Assembly: GCF_019443745.1 (NCBI RefSeq)
Contig: NZ_CP050948.1
Coordinates: 2,980,001 to 3,044,000 of the forward strand
Direction: 5' to 3'
Source: Iamia sp. SCSIO 61187
Lineage (GTDB): Bacteria; Actinomycetota; Acidimicrobiia; Acidimicrobiales; Iamiaceae
Length of the DNA stretch: 64,000 nucleotides
Part shown: positions 56,998 to 64,000 of the stretch, in pieces
How the letters are laid out: each line of letters opens with the position of its first letter
How positions within the stretch are numbered: position 1 is the stretch's first letter
The notes under the pieces: model-generated
Told to the model about the DNA's origin: nothing
The model's input: only the letters and a program-made list of their open reading frames with translations
Databases searched by the model: none
Made by a program: the position numbers and the translations under genes

Positions 56998-59391
56998 TCA
57001 CCCGCCGGGGCCACCTCCACCGGGGGGCCCGCCGGGCGGGGTGGTGGTCGTGGTCGTCGTCGACCCGGTCGGTGCCGTCGTGGTGGGACCCGCCTCGGTG
57101 GTCGTCGTCGGCGCCGTGGTGGTGGTCGTGGTCGTCGTGGTGGTCGTGGTGGTCTCCGGGCCCTCGATCTCGAAGGTCGCCTCGGCCACGGTCTCGGGTC
57201 CGGCGCCCCGGTCGCACTGGGCCGTGACGGCGGCGGTGCCGGCACCGAGGCCGTCGGGCACCACGAGCGTCGTCGACCGGTCCGACGCCGTGCTGCCCTC
57301 CTCGACCGGTGACGCCACCCCACCGGGCTCGAAGGTGGCTGACCACCCCACCAGGCACTGGTCGAACCCCGAGCCCTCGACGGTGATCTCGGTGCCGACG
57401 GGCCCGCGGGTGGGGCTCACCGTCAAGGTGGCCTCCTCCTCGTCGGGGGGCTCGAGCAGCTCGGCCGGAGGCTCGGCGAAGTCGGTCGGCTCGACGTCGG
57501 CGAGGGCGCGATCCATGAACGCCTTCCAGATGTCGGCCGGCAGCGAGCCACCGGTCACGGCCTCGCCCCGCACGTCGTCCATGGGCCGCTGCGCCCCCTC
57601 GGGGTACCCCATCCAGACCACGGCGGTGTAGGTCGGCGTGTAGCCCGCGAACCAGGCGTCGCCGTTGTCCTGGGTGGTCCCGGTCTTGCCCGCCGCCGGC
57701 CGGTCGAGGCGGGCCCCGGTCCCGGTCCCCCCGTCGATGACCCCCCGCAGGGCGTGGGTGACCGCTCGGGCCGGGCCCTCCTGGAGGACGCGCGCCACGT
57801 CGGGGGCGCCGGCCTCGAAGACCGTCGAGCCCTCGCCGTCCTCGACCCGCTCGATCAGGTACGGGGCGATCCGCTCGCCCTCCCGAGCCAGCGTGGAGTA
57901 GGCCTCGGCCAGGGCGACGACCGACACCTCGCCGGTGCCGAGGACGAGGGCCGGGTCCGGCTGCTGGTCCGGGAGGCCCAGGGCGTCGGCGACCTCGGCC
58001 GCTCGCTCGGGCCCGACCTCGAGGACGAGCTGGGCGTAGACGGTGTTGATCGACTCGGTGGTCGCGTCGTAGAGGTCGGTCACCCCGAACTCGGTGCCCC
58101 CGTAGTTGCTGACCTCCCAGGGCTCACCACCGGCGTCCAGGACCAGCGACCCGGGCGCCGGGTAGGTCGAGCCAAGCGTCGCCGTGCCGTCCTCCAGGGC
58201 CGCAGCGAGGACGACGGGCTTGAACGTCGATCCCGGCTGGCGCCCGGAGCCGCCGCCCTCGACGCCCCGCGCCAGGTCGACCTGGAGGGCGGCGAAGTCC
58301 CGGCCGCCCACGTGGGCGCGGATCTGGCCCCCCTCGTCGATGGCGACCAGCGCCGCCTGGGGGTCCTCCGGCGCGGTCAGGACCGCGGCGATGGCCTCCT
58401 CCGCGGCGCGCTGGTCCTCGATGTCGATGGTGGTGTGGATCGTCAGCCCGGCGCCGTAGACCGCCTCGGGCCCGAACATCTCCACCGCCTGGGCCCGGAT
58501 CCACTCGACGACGTGGGGACCGACGCCGGCGGTCAGGGTGGCCACCGAGTCCTGGGGGATGGCGCCGAGGTCGGCCGCCCGGGCCGCGTCGGCCTCGTCG
58601 CGGGTGATGTCGCCCACCTCGACCAGGTCCTCGATGACCGAGTCCCGGCGGGCGGTCGCCGTCTCGGGGTCGGTGGTCGGGTCGGCCGACTCGGGCGCCC
58701 GCAGCAGGCCGACCAGCAGGGCCGCCTGGGGCAGGTCGAGCTCGGCTGCGCTCACGTCGAAGTAGACGTTGGCTGCGGCCTCGATGCCGTACGCCCCCCG
58801 CCCGAAGTAGACCGTGTTCAGGTAGCGCTCGAGGATCTCGTCCTTGTCCTCCCGGCGGTCGAGCTTGATGGCCAGCACGGCCTCGCGGACCTTCCTGGTG
58901 TAGGTCCGCTCCGAGGTCAGGTAGCTGTTCTTGACCAGCTGCTGGGTCAGCGTCGACGCGCCCTGCGTGTCGCCGCCCCCGACGTTGTTGGTGACGGCGC
59001 GGGCGATCCCGAGGGGGTCGATCCCGTTGTGGGACCGGAAGTCGCGGTCCTCGGCGGCGATGAGGGCGTCGACGACGACCGGTGACACCTCGTCCAGCTC
59101 GACCTCGATGCGGTACCCGTCGCGCTGGAGGACGGCGAGCTCCTCGCCGTTGGCGTCGAGGATGACCGACGACCGGATCTGGGGGGGCTCGGCCGGGAGC
59201 TCGACGGTGGCGTACAGCCAGGCCAGGGCCAGGATCCCCAGCACGCCGACCACGCCCCCGGCGGCGAGCGGCCACCGCCCCCAGCGCCAGGTCCGGGTCC
59301 GGCGGAACCGGTCCCAGCGGCTCCCCGGGGCGGCGTCGGCCGGCCGGTCGGGGGCCGCCGGCGTCTCGGCGGGGGTGTCGGATGAGGTCAC
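56998..59391 (-). CDS. ponA: Bifunctional penicillin-binding protein (class A) with IPT/TIG-like domain
   Basis: GTG 59,391 behind aggag gives 797 residues; the open frame reaches 59,454. After a Pro/Ala head and a membrane helix (GVVGVLGILALAWLYATVEL) comes the glycosyltransferase domain (ALIAAEDRDFRSHNGIDPLG; QGASTLTQQLVKNSYL). The transpeptidase domain follows with SxxK in GSTFKP, SxN in SIN and KTG in AGKTGTTQD. Past it lie an IPT/TIG-like strand domain (LTVSPTRGPVGTEITVEGSG) and a Thr-rich tail ending in Gly/Pro. It polymerises and cross-links peptidoglycan. Confidence 0.94.
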   Translation of the reverse strand: MTSSDTPAETPAAPDRPADAAPGSRWDRFRRTRTWRWGRWPLAAGGVVGVLGILALAWLYATVELPAEPPQIRSSVILDANGEELAVLQRDGYRIEVELDEVSPVVVDALIAAEDRDFRSHNGIDPLGIARAVTNNVGGGDTQGASTLTQQLVKNSYLTSERTYTRKVREAVLAIKLDRREDKDEILERYLNTVYFGRGAYGIEAAANVYFDVSAAELDLPQAALLVGLLRAPESADPTTDPETATARRDSVIEDLVEVGDITRDEADAARAADLGAIPQDSVATLTAGVGPHVVEWIRAQAVEMFGPEAVYGAGLTIHTTIDIEDQRAAEEAIAAVLTAPEDPQAALVAIDEGGQIRAHVGGRDFAALQVDLARGVEGGGSGRQPGSTFKPVVLAAALEDGTATLGSTYPAPGSLVLDAGGEPWEVSNYGGTEFGVTDLYDATTESINTVYAQLVLEVGPERAAEVADALGLPDQQPDPALVLGTGEVSVVALAEAYSTLAREGERIAPYLIERVEDGEGSTVFEAGAPDVARVLQEGPARAVTHALRGVIDGGTGTGARLDRPAAGKTGTTQDNGDAWFAGYTPTYTAVVWMGYPEGAQRPMDDVRGEAVTGGSLPADIWKAFMDRALADVEPTDFAEPPAELLEPPDEEEATLTVSPTRGPVGTEITVEGSGFDQCLVGWSATFEPGGVASPVEEGSTASDRSTTLVVPDGLGAGTAAVTAQCDRGAGPETVAEATFEIEGPETTTTTTTTTTTTTAPTTTTEAGPTTTAPTGSTTTTTTTPPGGPPGGGGPGG

Positions 59392-59520
59392 AGCCGGGCT
59401 CCTGCCCGCAGGGTGCAGGGCGGACCGGCCCTGCCCACCCGCCCGGTCGGTCAACCACGCAGAGCGGCCGAGCGCCGCAGGACCCCGGGCCGGGCGCGCC
59501 CCGGCCCCCGGCGGGGCCGC

Positions 59521-59994
59521 TCAGGCCCGGGCGCCCGCCGTGGCCGTCGCCGAGGCGGGGGCGGGGGCGGGCGCCGGGACGGCCCGCTCGCGGGTGATGC
59601 GCCGGCCGGAGACGATGTCGGTCGGGAGGAAGAGGATCCGCGACGCCCCCGCCGGGGCCCAGCGGGGGATGGCGCTCGACATGATCGGCCCGGCCCACTC
59701 GCTGGCGGGGCTCTCCTGGGCGATGCCGGTGACGACCACGCTCCACCCGGTGTGGTCGACGGCGTCGAAGTCGTCGACCTCGAAGGCGATGACCGCCCCG
59801 CGGGTGGCGGCGTCGAGCTTCGACCCGACGCCGGTGCGGAACACGACGTGGCCGTCGATCAGCCGGAAGTTGATCGGCAGGATGGTCGGCAGGGCGCCCA
59901 CCGAGATGGCGACGCGCCCGAGGGTGCACTGCCCCAGGAGCTCGAGGCACTCGGGCCGCTCGAGGATGTCCAGGCCGTTGCGATCCGCCTTCAT
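59521..59994 (-). CDS. Pyridoxamine 5'-phosphate oxidase-family flavin/F420-binding protein
   Basis: The 157-residue protein has the split-barrel pattern: LDILERPECLELLGQCTLGR, VAISVGALPTILPINFRLID, VVFRTGVGSKLDAAT and WSVVVTGIAQE. Such small proteins bind FMN, heme or F420. The last 20 residues are Ala/Pro-rich. GAGGAT ends six bases before the ATG. The substrate is unknown. Confidence 0.85.
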   Translation of the reverse strand: MKADRNGLDILERPECLELLGQCTLGRVAISVGALPTILPINFRLIDGHVVFRTGVGSKLDAATRGAVIAFEVDDFDAVDHTGWSVVVTGIAQESPASEWAGPIMSSAIPRWAPAGASRILFLPTDIVSGRRITRERAVPAPAPAPASATATAGARA

Positions 59995-60000
59995 GGGTCC

Positions 60001-60006
60001 ATCCTC
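60001..60006 (-). promoter_or_regulatory. -10-like hexamer of the flavin-binding protein gene
   Basis: Minus-strand GAGGAT, six bases before the ATG at 59,994; weak sequence, right place. Confidence 0.25.
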
Positions 60007-60055
60007 TCGACCGCCCCGGCCCGCCAGTAGGGCCGAAGGTCCCGGGCAGCGCCGA

Positions 60056-61012
60056 TCAGAGGCGGCGGAGGGCCGGGACGAGGCGGGCCCCCTGGGGGGT
60101 CGGCTCCGACGGCCAGATCACCGTTCCGGCCCGGCCGTCGACCAGGGCGGCGGCATCCTCGAGGGCACCGATGCCGGCGACCTGACCCGTCCGCTCGACG
60201 AACCGGCAGGCAGCGTCGACCTTGGGGCCCATCGAGCCGGCGGCGAAGTCGTGGGCCCGCAGGGCCCCGGCGGTCACGTGGTGGAGGGCCTGGGCGTCGG
60301 GCGTGCCGTGGTCGAGCTCGACGGCGGGGACGTCGGTGAGCAGGATCAGCCGATCGGCGCCCAGGCGCTCGGCCATCACGCCGGCGGTGAGGTCCTTGTC
60401 GACGACGGCCTCCACGCCGTGGCGCCGCCCCTCGGCGTCGCGGACGACCGGGACCCCGCCGCCTCCGGCGCAGATGACGATGGTGGACGCCCGCATCAGG
60501 TGCTCGACCACCGGGAGCTCGACGATGCTGCGGGGCTCCGGCGAGGCCACCACCCGCCTCCACCACGGCCCGTCCGGGGCGACGGCCCAGCCCTCCTCGG
60601 TCGCGACCCGGCGGGCGGTGGCCTCGTCCATCACCGGCCCGATGGGCTTCGTCGGATGGGCGAACCCGGGGTCGTCGGCGTCGACCACCGTCTGGGTCAC
60701 GAGGGCGACCACGTGACGCCCGGGCAGGGCGTTGCCGAGGTGCTGCTGGAGCCAGTAGCCGATCAGCCCCTGGGTCTCGGCCCCGAGGGCGTCGAAGGGG
60801 TAGGGCCGGGCCAGGTCGGCGTCGTGGCTCGTCTCCCGGGCCAGCAGCCCGACCTGGGGGCCGTTGCCGTGGGTGATCACCACCTCGTGGTGGCGCGCCA
60901 TCGGGGCCAGGGCGGCGACGGCGCGGAGGATGTTGCCCTCCTGGACCGCGGCGTCGGGCGGCTGGCCCCGCTCGAGCAGGGCGTTGCCGCCCAGGGCGAA
61001 CACGATGCGCAT
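60056..61012 (-). CDS. arcC: Carbamate kinase
   Basis: The 318-residue protein shows VFALGGNALLERGQ, VVITHGNGPQVGLLA, VICAGGGGVPVV, VVDKDLTAGVMAERLGADRL and AGSMGPKVDAACRFV, all diagnostic of carbamate kinase. It makes ATP from carbamoyl phosphate in the last step of arginine breakdown. It follows arcA with a 20-codon frame squeezed between the two. The ornithine carbamoyltransferase that supplies carbamoyl phosphate is not in the visible operon. Confidence 0.95.
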   Translation of the reverse strand: MRIVFALGGNALLERGQPPDAAVQEGNILRAVAALAPMARHHEVVITHGNGPQVGLLARETSHDADLARPYPFDALGAETQGLIGYWLQQHLGNALPGRHVVALVTQTVVDADDPGFAHPTKPIGPVMDEATARRVATEEGWAVAPDGPWWRRVVASPEPRSIVELPVVEHLMRASTIVICAGGGGVPVVRDAEGRRHGVEAVVDKDLTAGVMAERLGADRLILLTDVPAVELDHGTPDAQALHHVTAGALRAHDFAAGSMGPKVDAACRFVERTGQVAGIGALEDAAALVDGRAGTVIWPSEPTPQGARLVPALRRL

Positions 61013-61013
61013 C

Positions 61014-61076
61014 TCAGGCCCCCGACCTGGCCACGAGCAGGCCCTCGACGCTCCGGCCGCGCCGGTCGGTGCTCAT
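61014..61076 (-). CDS. 20-codon frame bridging arcA and arcC
   Basis: ATG 61,076-61,074 overlaps the arcA stop (ATGA) and reads [20 protein letters not shown] to TGA 61,016-61,014, one base before the arcC ATG. It may couple translation of the two genes or be a decayed reading frame. No motif. Confidence 0.3.
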   Translation of the reverse strand: MSTDRRGRSVEGLLVARSGA

Positions 61077-62296
61077 CCGGCCGCCTCTCGCTCGATGGGG
61101 CAGGTCATGCAGCGGGGACCGCCCCGACCCCGCCCCAGCTCGCTGCCGTCGATGGTGATGACCTCGATGCCCGCCCGTCGCAACATGGTGTTGGTGGTGA
61201 CGTTGCGGTCGTAGCCGACGACGACGCCGGGCTCGACGGCCAGGAAGTTCGACCCGTCGTCCCACTGCTCGCGCTCGGCGGCCCGCACGTCCTCCTCGGT
61301 CCGCAGGACCCGGACCTTGTCGATGCCGAGGGCGCCGGCGACGGAGGCCCACAGGTCCTCGTTCGGGGTGACGACCACGCCGGCGGGCTCGGTGGCGGGG
61401 CGGAGCGTCCACGAGCGCAGGTCGGTGTCGAGGTAGGGGTAGGCGACGAACGTGTCGACGTCGATCATGGTGGCGACGGTGTCGAGGTGCATGAAGGCGT
61501 GCGACCGCGGCAGCTCGACGGCGATGACCTGGGTGGCAGCGTCGGCCGCGAACAGGGCCCGGGCCAGGGCTTCGACGGCCATGGGGGTGGTGCGCTCCCC
61601 CATCCCGACCAGGACGGCACCGTGGCCGAGCACGTGGACGTCGCCGCCCTCGATGCTCGCCGGCTGGTGGTCGAGGCCGTCGCCGCCGAACCAGATCGGG
61701 AAGTCGCGCCCGGCGAAGAGCGGGTGGTGGCGGTAGATGGCCCGCATGTGGATGGTCTCCCGCCGGCGGGCCGGCTTGGCCATGGGGTTGATGGAGACGC
61801 CGTCGTAGACCCAGCACGAGTTGTCGCGGGGGAAGAGGTGGTTCGGCAGCGGGGTCAGGACGAAGTCGTCGGCCCGCAGGGTGCTCCAGCGGAGGCTGCT
61901 CGCGTCCTGCAGGTCGACCTCGGACTTCAGGACCCCGCCGACGAGGTGGCGGGCCAGGAGCTCCGGGTCGAGGTCCTCGGCCTGCTGGCGGAGCGGGTCG
62001 ACGAGGCTGGCGCCCACGGCGTCGGCGGTGCAGACCTGGTCGAGGATCTCGGCCCGACCGGCCGGGACGGCGAGGGTCTCGGCCAGGAGCCGGTCGAGGT
62101 GGTGGACGACGATGCCCCGGTCGCGGAGGACGCCGACGAAGGCGTCGTGCTGCTCCCGGGCCCGCTTGGCCCAGAGGATGTCGTCGAACAGAAGCTCCTC
62201 GACGTTGGAGGGGGTCAGCCGGGCCAGCTCGAGGCCGGGCCGGTGGACGATCAGCTGGCGCAGCCGCCCGACCTCGGAGTGGACCCCGAACCGCAT
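61073..62296 (-). CDS. arcA: Arginine deiminase
   Basis: The 407-residue protein has the guanidine-modifying fold with [77 protein letters not shown] and the end [15 protein letters not shown] with the catalytic Cys. It converts arginine to citrulline and ammonia. Its start lies one base after the DDAH stop, so the genes form one transcript with the permease. Confidence 0.96.
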   Translation of the reverse strand: MRFGVHSEVGRLRQLIVHRPGLELARLTPSNVEELLFDDILWAKRAREQHDAFVGVLRDRGIVVHHLDRLLAETLAVPAGRAEILDQVCTADAVGASLVDPLRQQAEDLDPELLARHLVGGVLKSEVDLQDASSLRWSTLRADDFVLTPLPNHLFPRDNSCWVYDGVSINPMAKPARRRETIHMRAIYRHHPLFAGRDFPIWFGGDGLDHQPASIEGGDVHVLGHGAVLVGMGERTTPMAVEALARALFAADAATQVIAVELPRSHAFMHLDTVATMIDVDTFVAYPYLDTDLRSWTLRPATEPAGVVVTPNEDLWASVAGALGIDKVRVLRTEEDVRAAEREQWDDGSNFLAVEPGVVVGYDRNVTTNTMLRRAGIEVITIDGSELGRGRGGPRCMTCPIEREAAG

Positions 62297-62297
62297 C

Positions 62298-63101
62298 TCA
62301 CGGCTCCTCTCTGGGCGCCGGGCGCCCGGCCGGGAGGTCGCGCAGGCGCACCGACAGGCACGTCACGCAGCCCTCCAGCTTCTGGTACTCGCTGATGTCG
62401 ACCGGGACGGGGTGGTAGCCCAGGTCGGTGAACAGCTCGGCGCTGCGGGGGGCGTCGGCGGCCATGAGCAGCCGCCCCTCCCCGAGCAGCACCACGTGGG
62501 CCCCGGACTCCTCGGGGACGCCCAGGAACCGGGGGAACAGCAGCGGGTCGTCGACGAGGGGCAGGTAGCCGATGACGGTGCCGTCCGGGAGGGCGGTCAC
62601 CGCCGACTTCAGGTGCAGGACCTTGGTGAGCGGGACGGCGACGACCGTGGCGCCGAGCGGCTCCAGGATCCAGCGGAGCTGGCGCACGCCCTCGTGGTTC
62701 GTGCGCCCGCCCCGCCCGACGAAGACGGTGTCGCCCACCTTGAGGACGTCACCGCCGTCGAGCAGACCGGGGGCGACGATGCGGTTCATCGACGCCCCCA
62801 TCCCCTCGAGCACCTCGGCCACCGCCGCCGTCTCGGGTCGCCGGGAGGAGGCCCCGGGTCGGGTGACGACGGCGACGTTGCGGAACATCACCACCGCGTC
62901 CTCGACGAAGACGGAGTCGGGGCACTCGGGGGCGGGGGGGACCTCGACGAGGTCCCACCCGAACGCCTCCATGGCGGCCCGGTAGCCGTGCCACTGGCGG
63001 ACGGCGAGGTCGACGTCGACCTCCACCCGGTCGATGTGGGTGACCAGCCCCTCGGCCAGGCGGGGGACCGGCGGACGGACCAGGGCGCGCATGGTGCTCA
63101 T
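62298..63101 (-). CDS. ddaH: Dimethylarginine dimethylaminohydrolase-like amidinohydrolase
   Basis: The 267-residue protein has [58 protein letters not shown] with the active His, and [13 protein letters not shown] with the catalytic Cys. This is the DDAH type rather than arginine deiminase. It should turn methylated arginines into citrulline and methylamines. It is preceded by gaggagg and sits between an amino-acid permease and arginine deiminase, so both plain and methylated arginine may be used. Confidence 0.92.
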   Translation of the reverse strand: MSTMRALVRPPVPRLAEGLVTHIDRVEVDVDLAVRQWHGYRAAMEAFGWDLVEVPPAPECPDSVFVEDAVVMFRNVAVVTRPGASSRRPETAAVAEVLEGMGASMNRIVAPGLLDGGDVLKVGDTVFVGRGGRTNHEGVRQLRWILEPLGATVVAVPLTKVLHLKSAVTALPDGTVIGYLPLVDDPLLFPRFLGVPEESGAHVVLLGEGRLLMAADAPRSAELFTDLGYHPVPVDISEYQKLEGCVTCLSVRLRDLPAGRPAPREEP

Positions 63102-63111
63102 GGTGTCCTCC

Positions 63112-64000
63112 TCAGCGCTCGCTGGTGATGTCGACGAGCTCGGCCGCCGGCATCTCGGATGCCTCGACCGGTGGCGAGGCCAGCCCCAGCCGCTCGCGCC
63201 GGGCCTTCAGGAAGCCGTAGAGCGGGATCCCGAGGAGCAGGAGCAGCATCGCCTGGTACACCGACTGGTAGCCGGAGGCGAAGGTGACCCACAGCGAGAA
63301 CAGCATCCCGACGACCGAGACGGTGAGGTCCCGGGCGAGGGCCCACCCCTGGACCGCCCGCCGGCCGGACACCAGGTAGGCGAGCTGGGCGCAGGCGCTC
63401 AGGAAGTACGGGATGGCCACGGTGACGACCGACAGGTAGACGAGGTAGGTGAACACCTTGAGGCCGGTCTCGCTGCTGTAGCTCCAGGCCATCAGCAGCG
63501 AGCCGACGACGGTGGAGGCGACGATCCCGAACCAGGGCACGCCCGTCCTCGACTCCTTGGCGAAGGCGGGGAGGAACAGCCCGTCCCGGGCGGCGGCGTA
63601 GGGCATCTCGGCGGTGACCATCGTCCACCCGTTGAGGGCGCCGAGGCCGCTGATGATGGCGACGAGGGCCACGGCCTTGCCGGCCCAGCCGACGTCGAAC
63701 ATCTGCTGGAAGGCGGCGACGAAGGGGGCGCCGTCGTCGACCAGCTGGTCGTGGGGCACGAGCCCCATCACCGCGGCGGTCACCGCGATGTAGAGGAGCC
63801 CGCTGGCCGCGGTGCCGATGACCGATGCCCGCCCGACGTTGCGGCGGGGGTCACGGACCCGGCCGGCGGCGATGGAGGCCACCTCGACCCCGATGAAGGA
63901 GAAGAGGGCGACCCCGGCGGCCAGGTTGACGGCGTCGTAGAGGTTGCCGCCGCTGGCGTTGAACGGTCCGAAGCTGGCGGTGTCGACGAAGAACCACCCG
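63112..64000 (-). CDS. APC-family amino acid permease (5' end outside window)
   Basis: The frame is open to the window edge and gives at least 296 residues. It includes the family block AAGVALFSFIGVEVASIAAG and then VRDPRRNVGRASVIG, then several membrane helices (ISGLGALNGWTMVTAEMPYA; VVGSLLMAWSYSS; YLVYLSVVTVAIPYFLSACA). These fit arginine/ornithine antiporter or basic amino acid APC transporters. As first known gene of the arginine operon it probably brings in arginine or swaps it for ornithine or citrulline. The start codon is not visible. Confidence 0.9.
   Translation of the reverse strand, partial: GWFFVDTASFGPFNASGGNLYDAVNLAAGVALFSFIGVEVASIAAGRVRDPRRNVGRASVIGTAASGLLYIAVTAAVMGLVPHDQLVDDGAPFVAAFQQMFDVGWAGKAVALVAIISGLGALNGWTMVTAEMPYAAARDGLFLPAFAKESRTGVPWFGIVASTVVGSLLMAWSYSSETGLKVFTYLVYLSVVTVAIPYFLSACAQLAYLVSGRRAVQGWALARDLTVSVVGMLFSLWVTFASGYQSVYQAMLLLLLGIPLYGFLKARRERLGLASPPVEASEMPAAELVDITSER

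Noticed and set aside
57100-57160. Short-period repeat that might be a CRISPR or satellite
   Set aside because: It is the codon run for a threonine-rich tail of the penicillin-binding protein; there are no spacers and no fixed-length repeats.
1-64000. CRISPR arrays, rRNA genes, known riboswitches, prophage structural genes
   Set aside because: I looked for regular spaced repeats, rRNA-like conserved strings, common riboswitch cores and capsid, portal or terminase motifs and saw none.

Overview
The window reads as chromosome of a high-GC Gram-positive actinobacterium. GC-rich codons dominate, and there are class II DAHP synthase, PspA, MurJ, NlpC/P60 and LytR_C proteins, a DUF222/HNH 13E12-type gene and many -10-like hexamers placed directly before start codons. 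Four secreted proteins end in or contain DUF4214-like modules, a combination I associate with Acidimicrobiia (Iamia-like). That placement is inference, not proof.

Left part, about 1-15,041, is accessory DNA. It holds remnants of transposases and recombinases, a complete ISL3-family insertion sequence with 27-bp inverted repeats and an 8-bp target duplication, several orphan hypothetical genes and a large RCC1-repeat surface protein. It ends with a compact mobile-element module: HTH excisionase, zinc-ribbon protein, AAA ATPase and tyrosine integrase. The module ends at a 31-bp copy of a tRNA-Ala 3' end. The orientation of that fragment implies that the element extends leftward past the window edge. 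Two diverged direct repeats 7.8 kb apart (about 2.8-3.2 kb and 10.6-11.0 kb) show that the element carries duplicated pieces of its own replication module.

Right of 15,042 the sequence is mostly core genome. 15.3-19.6 kb has small proteins, a secreted propeller-PKD-DUF4214 protein and a lipoprotein. 19.6-22.6 kb is the conserved nadD / LytR_C / rsfS group read leftward. 22.7-27.8 kb holds a primary-like sigma factor, DAHP synthase and the assimilatory sulfur pair (ferredoxin sulfite reductase plus APS reductase). 27.8-33.2 kb has a DUF3592 protein, a 70-bp tandem repeat, an O-methyltransferase and two tandem secreted serine proteases fused to DUF4214. 33.2-38.9 kb has a MoxR-vWA pair, an AraC-family regulator and an HNH endonuclease; proA follows.

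The most system-like region is 40.4-49.0 kb, all on the plus strand: acetyltransferase, TerB-like/AAA ATPase, two substrate-binding-like proteins (the second fused to a vWA domain), a membrane coiled-coil protein, MurJ and PspA. It looks like an envelope-stress module. 49.1-59.5 kb carries a prolyl oligopeptidase, a Ser/Thr kinase, small membrane proteins, a secreted propeller, a VIT-type metal transporter, an NlpC/P60 lipoprotein and a bifunctional penicillin-binding protein. The right end is an arginine/methylarginine dissimilation operon read leftward: APC permease (cut by the window), DDAH, arginine deiminase and carbamate kinase.
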